NCBI RefSeq assembly: GCF_002217655.1
Contig: NZ_NEWK01000001.1
Coordinates: 1,002,001 to 1,066,000 of the forward strand
Reading direction: 5' to 3'
Length of the DNA: 64,000 nt
Source: Geobacillus thermocatenulatus
Lineage (GTDB): Bacteria; Bacillota; Bacilli; Bacillales; Anoxybacillaceae
The notes below the pieces were generated by a model. It did no database searches, had not been told where the DNA came from, and worked only from the letters and a program-made list of their open reading frames with translations. How positions within the stretch are numbered: the first letter of the stretch is position 1; each line of letters opens with the position of its first letter. Of the stretch, positions 57,921 through 64,000 are shown piece after piece. Made by a program: the position numbers and the translations under genes.

Positions 57921-58484
57921 ATGTCTTTGGTTGGGAAAAAAGTACAACCATTCCGTGCCCAAGCGTATCACAACGGCGAATTCATCGAAGTAACAGAGCA
58001 AGACTTCATGGGGAAATGGAGCATCGTTTGCTTCTATCCAGCGGACTTTACGTTCGTCTGCCCGACGGAGCTCGAAGACTTGCAAGACCACTACGCGGCG
58101 TTTAAAGAACTTGGCGTGGAAGTGTACTCGGTTTCGACCGACACCCACTTTACGCATAAAGCATGGCACGATACATCGCCAGCCATCGGCAAAATCGAAT
58201 ACGTGATGATCGGCGACCCGTCGCATCAACTGTCGCGCATGTTTGATGTGCTCGATGAAGAACAAGGATTGGCGCAACGCGGCACGTTCATCATTGACCC
58301 AGACGGCGTCATTCAAGCGGTGGAAATCAATGCGGACGGCATCGGCCGCAACGCCAGCACGCTGATTGATAAAATTAAAGCGGCCCAATACGTGCGCAAC
58401 CATCCGGGTGAAGTTTGCCCGGCGAAATGGAAAGAAGGAGCGGAAACGCTGAAGCCAAGCTTGGATCTCGTCGGCAAAATTTAA
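57921..58484 (+). CDS. ahpC: Alkyl hydroperoxide reductase subunit C (peroxiredoxin)
   Basis: 187 residues behind GCAGGAGG. Peroxidatic Cys47 in [12 protein letters not shown] and resolving Cys166 in [10 protein letters not shown] make it a typical 2-Cys peroxiredoxin. Reduces hydrogen and organic peroxides and is recycled by AhpF, whose gene follows after 13 bases. Confidence 0.97.
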   Translation: MSLVGKKVQPFRAQAYHNGEFIEVTEQDFMGKWSIVCFYPADFTFVCPTELEDLQDHYAAFKELGVEVYSVSTDTHFTHKAWHDTSPAIGKIEYVMIGDPSHQLSRMFDVLDEEQGLAQRGTFIIDPDGVIQAVEINADGIGRNASTLIDKIKAAQYVRNHPGEVCPAKWKEGAETLKPSLDLVGKI

Positions 58485-58497
58485 GGGGGCTTAGGCG

Positions 58498-60027
58498 ATG
58501 CTGTTGGATGCTGACATCAAGGCGCAACTAGCTCAGTATTTGCAATTGCTTGAAAATGATATTGTCTTGACGGTAAGCGCGGGAGACGACAACGTTTCCC
58601 GCGATATGCTTGCTTTAATCGATGAATTAACGGCGATGTCGCCGAAAATCAAAGTGGAAAAAGCGAAGCTGGAACGAACACCAAGCTTCAGCGTCAATCG
58701 GGTCGGCGAAAACACCGGCATCACCTTCGCCGGCGTGCCGCTCGGCCATGAATTTACGTCCCTCGTTTTGGCGCTGCTTCAAGTGAGCGGACGGCCGCCG
58801 AAAGTCAGCCAAGACGTCGTGGACCGCATTCAACAAATCAGGGGCAAACATCATTTTGAAACGTACGTCAGCTTGAGTTGCCACAACTGCCCGGACGTCG
58901 TGCAAGCGCTCAACATCATGAGCGTCTTAAACCCGAACATTTCGCATACGATGATCGACGGAGCGGCGTTTAAGGAAGAAGTCGAGCAAAAAGGGATCAT
59001 GGCCGTGCCGACGGTCTTTTTAAATGGCAAACTGTTCGCGAGCGGCCGCATGTCGATTGAAGATATTCTTGCCAAATTAGGAAGCGAACCAGATGCTTCC
59101 GATTTTGCCAATAAGGAGCCGTTTGATGTACTCGTTGTCGGCGGTGGACCGGCTGGAGCGGCAGCGGCGATTTATGCAGCGCGCAAAGGCATCCGCACCG
59201 GCATTGTCGCGGAGCGTTTCGGCGGGCAAATTTTGGACACGCTCGCTATCGAGAACTTTATTAGCGTCAAATATACGGAAGGGCCGAAACTGGCGGCCAG
59301 CCTAGAAGAGCATGTAAAGCAGTACGACGTCGACGTCATGAGTTCACAGCGCGCAAAACGGCTCGAGAAAAAAGACTTGATTGAAGTCGAGCTGGAAAAT
59401 GGCGCTGTGCTGAAAAGCAAGACGGTCATTATCGCCACCGGCGCTCGCTGGCGCAACCTCGGTGTGCCGGGCGAGGACGAGTTCAAAAACAAAGGCGTCG
59501 CCTACTGCCCGCACTGCGACGGCCCGCTGTTTGAAGGCAAGCATGTGGCGGTCATCGGCGGCGGCAACTCCGGCGTCGAAGCGGCGATCGACCTCGCCGG
59601 CATTGCCAGCCATGTGACGCTGCTGGAGTTCGCCCCTGAACTCAAGGCGGATGCTGTTTTGCAAGATCGTTTGTACAGCCTGCCGAACGTAACGGTGATA
59701 AAAAACGCGCAAACGACGGAAATCACCGGCATGGACAAAGTCAACGGCTTGACGTACATTGACCGGGAAACAGGAGAAGAACATCATATCGAATTGCAAG
59801 GCGTGTTCGTGCAAATCGGCCTTGTGCCGAACACCGAATGGTTGGAAGGAACGGTGGAACGGAATCGCTTCGGTGAAATCATCGTCGACAAACGCGGCGC
59901 GACGAGCCTTGAAGGTGTCTTTGCCGCCGGCGACTGCACGGACAGCGCCTATAAGCAAATCATTATCTCGATGGGCTCGGGTGCAACCGCGGCGTTAAGC
60001 GCGTTTGATTATTTGATTCGCCATTAA
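58498..60027 (+). CDS. ahpF: Alkyl hydroperoxide reductase subunit F
   Basis: 509 residues: tandem thioredoxin folds at the N-terminus with the redox pair SCHNCPDVV, an FAD domain ([20 protein letters not shown]), the thioredoxin-reductase-type CPHCDG pair, an NADH domain ([20 protein letters not shown]) and the C-terminal FAD motif [10 protein letters not shown]. Passes electrons from NADH to AhpC. Confidence 0.97.
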   Translation: MLLDADIKAQLAQYLQLLENDIVLTVSAGDDNVSRDMLALIDELTAMSPKIKVEKAKLERTPSFSVNRVGENTGITFAGVPLGHEFTSLVLALLQVSGRPPKVSQDVVDRIQQIRGKHHFETYVSLSCHNCPDVVQALNIMSVLNPNISHTMIDGAAFKEEVEQKGIMAVPTVFLNGKLFASGRMSIEDILAKLGSEPDASDFANKEPFDVLVVGGGPAGAAAAIYAARKGIRTGIVAERFGGQILDTLAIENFISVKYTEGPKLAASLEEHVKQYDVDVMSSQRAKRLEKKDLIEVELENGAVLKSKTVIIATGARWRNLGVPGEDEFKNKGVAYCPHCDGPLFEGKHVAVIGGGNSGVEAAIDLAGIASHVTLLEFAPELKADAVLQDRLYSLPNVTVIKNAQTTEITGMDKVNGLTYIDRETGEEHHIELQGVFVQIGLVPNTEWLEGTVERNRFGEIIVDKRGATSLEGVFAAGDCTDSAYKQIIISMGSGATAALSAFDYLIRH

Positions 60028-60028
60028 A

Positions 60029-60097
60029 GAGGGCCGAAGGTGGACCGCCTCTTCGATCCCATGGAGGGGCGGTTCAACGAATTGGCTCTCTTTTTTT
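60029..60097 (+). terminator. Long terminator after ahpF
   Basis: Outer stem AAGAGGGCC/GGCTCTCTT and inner 13-bp stem (GGACCGCCTCTTC with GGAGGGGCGGTTC) followed by T7. Confidence 0.9.
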
Positions 60098-60176
60098 AAA
60101 TTAAGATGAAAAATACGATGAGACATCAAGGTTTTTCTCTTTGCGAAAAACCATGGATCACAGCCGCTAGGACAAC

Positions 60177-60206
60177 TTGACAAACGGCCGAGATTGTCCG
60201 TAATAT
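60177..60206 (+). promoter_or_regulatory. Promoter of hisS-aspS
   Basis: TTGACA at 60177, 18-bp spacer, TAATAT at 60201. Confidence 0.65.
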
Positions 60207-60211
60207 AAAAT

Positions 60212-60490
60212 TACATCTTTCTCATACGGAACAACCGATGATGGAGAAAAGTAGTTAAGGCCCACATGGCCAGAGAGGAAGCGCCCAAGGCTGCGAGCGT
60301 TTCTCCATGATGGCTTAACGAAAGACACTCCGTAGGTTTCTCTTTGAACGCGCTTTGCGCCAGTAAAGGGGAACGTGTGCCATGCGTTAATGGCGACAAG
60401 CGGAAGCCGATCGGCTTCAATTAGGGTGGCACCGCGGGAATGACGCTCTCGTCCCTATGGTCATGGGGACAAGGGCGTTTTTATTTTGGG
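60212..60490 (+). ncRNA. T-box leader with overlapping Asp/His specifier
   Basis: The T-box sequence AGGGTGGCACCGCGG lies at 60423-60437, followed by a terminator whose stem includes GTCCC/GGGGAC and ends in a T-run (60443-60487). Stem I is closed by TACGGA (about 60215) and TCCGTA (60329-60334); above it GTTAAG pairs with CTTAAC, leaving the specifier loop GAAAGACACTC. The specifier reads GAC (Asp, 60324-60326) overlapping CAC (His, 60326-60328). Uncharged tRNA binding would stabilise the antiterminator and switch on hisS-aspS. Confidence 0.92.
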
Positions 60491-60506
60491 CAAAGGAGGA
60501 TTGAAC

Positions 60507-61787
60507 ATGCCGTTTCAAATTCCAAGAGGGACGCAGGATGTGCTGCCGGGTGAAACGGAAAAATGGCAGCATGTCGAGCAAGTCGTCCGCAGCCTTTGCG
60601 GACGGTATGGCTATGAGGAAATCCGCACCCCGATTTTTGAACATACGGAGCTGTTTTTGCGCGGGGTCGGCGATACGACCGACATCGTGCAAAAAGAAAT
60701 GTACACGTTTGAAGACAAAGGCGGCCGCGCGTTGACGCTCCGCCCGGAAGGAACAGCGCCGGTTGCCAGAGCGTTTGTCGAGCATAAGCTGTACGGCAGC
60801 CCGAACCAACCGGTCAAGCTCTATTACACTGGACCGATGTTCCGCTATGAGCGGCCTGAATCGGGGCGGTTCCGCCAGTTTGTGCAGTTTGGCGTCGAAG
60901 TGCTTGGCAGCAGCGATCCGGCTGTCGATGCGGAAGTGATCGCACTGGCGATGCACATTTATAACGAACTCGGACTGCAGCATATCCGGCTGGTGATCAA
61001 CAGCCTAGGCGACCTTGACAGCCGCCGGGCGCACCGCGAGGCGCTTGTTCGCCATTTTGAAAGCCGCATTCATGAGCTGTGCGAGGATTGCCAAGCGCGT
61101 CTTCAGACGAATCCGCTTCGCATTCTCGACTGCAAAAAGGACCGCGGCCATGAACTGATGGCGACGGCGCCGTCGATTTTGGACTATTTGAACGATGAAT
61201 CGCGCGCTTACTTTGAAAAAGTGAAGCACTATTTGGCGGTGCTCGACATTCCGTTTGTCGTCGACTCCCGGCTCGTGCGCGGGCTCGACTACTACAACCA
61301 TACGACATTTGAAATTATGAGCGATCTCGAAGGATTCGGGGCGGGGGCGACGCTGTGCGGCGGCGGTCGTTACAACGGGCTCGTCCAAGAAATCGGCGGC
61401 CCGGAAACGCCGGGCATCGGCTTTGCGCTCAGCATTGAGCGCCTCCTGGCGGCTCTCGAGGCGGAAGGGGGCGAGCTGCCGGTCCGCCGCGGGCTCGATT
61501 GCTACGTCGTCGCCGTCGGCGAGCAGGCGAAAACGGAAGCGGTCCGCCTCGTCTATGAATTGCGCCGCGCCGGACTGCGCGTTGATCAGGACTATTTGGG
61601 GCGGAAAATGAAAGCCCAGCTGAAAGCGGCCGACCGGCTTGGTGCGTCGTTTGTCGTCATGATCGGCGACGAAGAGCTGGAAAGCGGGGCGGCAACCGTT
61701 AAAGACATGGCCAGCGGCGAGCAGATGAAAGTGCCGTTTGGCGAACTGGCGCATGTTTTGGCAAAACGGACAGGACGGGAGGAGTAA
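60507..61787 (+). CDS. hisS: Histidyl-tRNA synthetase
   Basis: 426 residues from ATG 60507 behind AAAGGAGG. Class II motifs: motif 1 around [11 protein letters not shown], motif 2 [19 protein letters not shown], histidine loops [14 protein letters not shown] and GGGRYNGLV, motif 3 [13 protein letters not shown]-terminal anticodon domain. Under T-box control and followed by aspS after 4 bases. Confidence 0.98.
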   Translation: MPFQIPRGTQDVLPGETEKWQHVEQVVRSLCGRYGYEEIRTPIFEHTELFLRGVGDTTDIVQKEMYTFEDKGGRALTLRPEGTAPVARAFVEHKLYGSPNQPVKLYYTGPMFRYERPESGRFRQFVQFGVEVLGSSDPAVDAEVIALAMHIYNELGLQHIRLVINSLGDLDSRRAHREALVRHFESRIHELCEDCQARLQTNPLRILDCKKDRGHELMATAPSILDYLNDESRAYFEKVKHYLAVLDIPFVVDSRLVRGLDYYNHTTFEIMSDLEGFGAGATLCGGGRYNGLVQEIGGPETPGIGFALSIERLLAALEAEGGELPVRRGLDCYVVAVGEQAKTEAVRLVYELRRAGLRVDQDYLGRKMKAQLKAADRLGASFVVMIGDEELESGAATVKDMASGEQMKVPFGELAHVLAKRTGREE

Positions 61788-61791
61788 CACG

Positions 61792-63564
61792 ATGCAGCGG
61801 ACGTATTATTGTGGGGAAGTGCCGGAAACAGCGGTTGGCGAGCGCGTCATATTGAAAGGGTGGGTGCAAAAACGCCGCGACTTAGGCGGGCTCATTTTCA
61901 TTGACTTGCGCGACCGGACCGGCATTGTCCAAGTCGTCGCCAGCCCCGACGTCTCGGCCGAGGCGTTGGCGGCAGCGGAACGCGTGCGGAGCGAATATGT
62001 GGTGAGCGTCGAAGGAACGGTCGTCGCCCGCGCACCGGAGACGGTCAATCCGAACATTGCGACTGGCCGCATTGAAATCCAAGCCGAGCGAATTGACATT
62101 ATCAATGAAGCGAAAACGCCGCCGTTTGCCATTTCCGACGATACGGACGCGGCGGAAGATGTGCGCTTAAAGTATCGGTATTTGGATTTGCGCCGCCCGG
62201 TCATGTTTCAGACGCTTGCGCTTCGCCATAAAGTGACGAAAGCGGTGCGCGACTTTTTGGATGGCGAGCGCTTTTTGGAAATCGAGACGCCGATGTTGAC
62301 GAAAAGCACGCCGGAGGGGGCGCGCGACTATTTAGTGCCAAGCCGCGTCCACCCTGGCGAGTTTTACGCTTTGCCGCAGTCGCCGCAAATTTTTAAGCAA
62401 CTGCTCATGGTCGGCGGCTTTGAGCGCTATTACCAGATCGCCCGCTGCTTCCGCGATGAAGACTTGCGCGCCGACCGCCAGCCGGAGTTTACGCAAATCG
62501 ATATTGAAATGTCGTTTATCAGCCAGGAAGATATTATCGATTTAACGGAGCGGATGATGGCGGCGGTCGTCAAAGCGGCCAAAGGCATCGATATCCCGCG
62601 CCCGTTCCCGCGCATGACGTATGCCGAAGCGATGAACCGCTACGGTTCCGATAAACCGGATGTGCGCTTTGGCCTTGAGCTCGTCGATGTATCCGAAGCC
62701 GTCCGGGATTCGGCGTTTCAAGTGTTCGCCCGCACAGTCAAGGAAGGCGGGCAAGTGAAGGCGATCAACGTCAAAGGCGCTGCAAGCCGCTATTCGCGCA
62801 AAGACATCGACGCGTTAGGCGAATTTGCGGCCCGCTACGGGGCGAAAGGGCTCGCCTGGCTGAAAGCGGAAGGGGATGAGCTGAAAGGGCCGATCGCCAA
62901 ATTTTTCACCGCCGACGAACAGACGGCATTGCGGCAGCTGCTCGCTGTCGACGACGGAGACTTGCTTCTGTTTGTCGCTGACCGGCCTGCGGTCGTCGCC
63001 GCTGCGCTTGGGGCGCTCCGGCTGAAGCTTGGCAAAGAGCTCGGTTTGATCGATGAAACGAGACTGGCGTTTTTATGGGTCACCGACTGGCCGCTGTTGG
63101 AGTACGACGAAGAAGAAGGACGCTACTACGCCGCCCACCATCCGTTTACGATGCCGGTGCGCGACGACATTCCGCTACTTGAGACAAACCCGGGCGCCGT
63201 CCGCGCACAGGCGTACGATTTAGTGTTAAACGGGTACGAGCTCGGCGGCGGTTCGCTCCGCATTTTCGAGCGCGACGTGCAAGAAAAAATGTTCCAGGCT
63301 TTAGGGTTCAGCAAAGAAGAAGCGCGCCGCCAGTTCGGCTTCCTGCTTGAGGCGTTTGAATACGGCACCCCGCCGCATGGCGGCATCGCCCTCGGCCTCG
63401 ACCGGCTCGTCATGCTGCTTGCGGGGCGCACGAACTTGCGCGACACGATCGCGTTTCCGAAAACGGCGAGCGCGAGCTGCTTGCTTACCGAAGCACCGGG
63501 GCCGGTCAGCGAAAAACAGCTCGAGGAACTGCATTTGGCTGTTGTGCTTCCAGAAAACGAGTAA
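61792..63564 (+). CDS. aspS: Aspartyl-tRNA synthetase
   Basis: 590 residues from ATG 61792 behind GGGAGGAG. Bacterial-type AspRS: N-terminal OB fold ([20 protein letters not shown]), class II motif 2 [20 protein letters not shown], bacterial GAD insertion (about 290-420), motif 3 [15 protein letters not shown]. Whether it also charges tRNA-Asn cannot be decided from sequence alone. Confidence 0.98.
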   Translation: MQRTYYCGEVPETAVGERVILKGWVQKRRDLGGLIFIDLRDRTGIVQVVASPDVSAEALAAAERVRSEYVVSVEGTVVARAPETVNPNIATGRIEIQAERIDIINEAKTPPFAISDDTDAAEDVRLKYRYLDLRRPVMFQTLALRHKVTKAVRDFLDGERFLEIETPMLTKSTPEGARDYLVPSRVHPGEFYALPQSPQIFKQLLMVGGFERYYQIARCFRDEDLRADRQPEFTQIDIEMSFISQEDIIDLTERMMAAVVKAAKGIDIPRPFPRMTYAEAMNRYGSDKPDVRFGLELVDVSEAVRDSAFQVFARTVKEGGQVKAINVKGAASRYSRKDIDALGEFAARYGAKGLAWLKAEGDELKGPIAKFFTADEQTALRQLLAVDDGDLLLFVADRPAVVAAALGALRLKLGKELGLIDETRLAFLWVTDWPLLEYDEEEGRYYAAHHPFTMPVRDDIPLLETNPGAVRAQAYDLVLNGYELGGGSLRIFERDVQEKMFQALGFSKEEARRQFGFLLEAFEYGTPPHGGIALGLDRLVMLLAGRTNLRDTIAFPKTASASCLLTEAPGPVSEKQLEELHLAVVLPENE

Positions 63565-63600
63565 CAGCGGCATCTGAAAAAGAAACGTTGGCAATCGGTG

Positions 63601-63629
63601 TTCACAAAGGCTGAAAAATGTGTTACAAT
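63601..63629 (+). promoter_or_regulatory. Promoter of 6S RNA
   Basis: TTCACA at 63601, 17-bp spacer, TACAAT at 63624. Confidence 0.7.
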
Positions 63630-63636
63630 AAAACTA

Positions 63637-63830
63637 ACAATCGTCCTAATGTGTTCGTCGAATCACCGATCGTTTTGACCGAACAGTAGATGATTCGGGA
63701 GCCCGGGGTTTCCAAGCGGCGTGCATGCCTCTTCGTCACAGGGGAAGCATAAACCTTGGAACAGGGCACCCACCTATGTGGGAGCGGGTTCAAAACGAAG
63801 GCATCGACGGCACGATTGGGACTGGCGACA
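63637..63830 (+). ncRNA. bsrA: 6S RNA (BsrA type)
   Basis: About 190 bases of noncoding DNA between a sigma-A promoter and a terminator. The ends pair: GTCCTAAT (63643-63650) with ATTGGGAC (63815-63822), forming the closing stem of 6S RNA; the interior has long imperfect arms around a central open region. In B. subtilis the 6S-1 gene bsrA lies in exactly this place, between aspS and yrvM. 6S RNA binds sigma-A RNA polymerase and lowers housekeeping transcription in stationary phase. Confidence 0.82.
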
Positions 63831-63851
63831 TCAAGGAGCCAACAACCATTT

Positions 63852-63884
63852 CCCCTATGCGGGTGGCCGCGTAGGGGTTTTTGT
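63852..63884 (+). terminator. Terminator after 6S RNA
   Basis: Stem CCCCTATGCGG/CCGCGTAGGGG (one G-T pair) followed by TTTTTGTTTT. Confidence 0.9.
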
Positions 63885-63979
63885 TTTGCCAGCAAAATGC
63901 CGTTGCCTCTTTGGCTGTCTTGATGGTAGGATAAAAAGCGGCATAAACACCAATTTAGGAGCAAACGGAGAGGAGAACG

Positions 63980-64000
63980 ATGCTGCACCAATTTTCCCGC
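63980..64000 (+). CDS. tcdA: Start of tRNA threonylcarbamoyladenosine dehydratase, cut by window end
   Basis: After GGAGAGGAG an ATG opens MLHQFSR, the usual first residues of TcdA (YrvM), and the position after aspS and 6S RNA is the one it has in B. subtilis. Only seven codons are inside the window. TcdA cyclises t6A37 in tRNA. Confidence 0.7.

Noticed and set aside
60110-60176. Extra small gene between ahpF terminator and T-box promoter
   Set aside because: No ribosome site and no sensible frame; AT-rich spacer only.

Overview
The window comes from a thermophilic, endospore-forming Bacillaceae genome, most likely Geobacillus. Reasons: moderately GC-rich DNA, strong Bacillus-type AGGAGG ribosome binding sites with many GTG and TTG starts, sporulation genes (spoIIB, spoIVFA/FB, spo0B, bofC, safA, spoVB), and a gene order from the prepilin peptidase to aspS that closely follows the comC-aspS segment of Bacillus subtilis. 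No rRNA, tRNA, CRISPR array or intact transposase gene was found.

Bases 1-15.9 kb hold a type IV pilus locus. It starts with the end of an Ig-like surface protein, which converges on three minus-strand minor-pilin genes. A long plus-strand operon diverges from these: an unrecognised membrane-anchored acidic protein, a PRC-barrel protein, a VanW/G5 wall protein, PilB, PilT, PilC, the major pilin PilA, prepilin peptidase PilD, PilM, PilN, PilO and a last pilin-like protein. A strong terminator closes it. No PilP or PilQ is present, as expected for a cell with one membrane.

Bases 16-31 kb are the conserved cell-shape, division and sporulation block: spoIIB, maf, radC, mreBCD, minCD, spoIVFA-FB, rplU-prp-rpmA (with an L21 leader), spo0B, obg, pheB-pheA. 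Bases 30-38.6 kb are mainly NAD biosynthesis: niaR and nifS on the minus strand diverge from nadB-nadC-nadA, followed by a LysM spore-coat gene, a CotS-type kinase and nadE. Bases 38.7-54.6 kb carry a spore lipoprotein, yebC, bofC, ruvAB, queA, tgt, yajC, spoVB, a comN-like gene, secDF, a cation transporter, recJ and apt. Bases 54.7-64 kb carry relA, dtd, ahpC-ahpF, hisS-aspS under a T-box, 6S RNA, and the first codons of tcdA.

The least explained signals are noncoding. (1) Two related ~210-245 bp elements (17250-17463 and 24938-25180) have imperfect terminal inverted repeats and a nested set of palindromes, like a MITE. (2) The sequence at 45639-45855 looks like a worn-down IS200/IS605 right end with a TnpB C-terminal scrap and a folded omega-RNA-like segment. 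(3) The leader at 38672-38750 folds so that a 9-bp stem buries the ribosome binding site of a spore lipoprotein. (4) relA has a hairpin and a perfect 16-bp palindrome in its leader. Among proteins, the first three genes of the pilus operon are the best candidates for undescribed pilus components.
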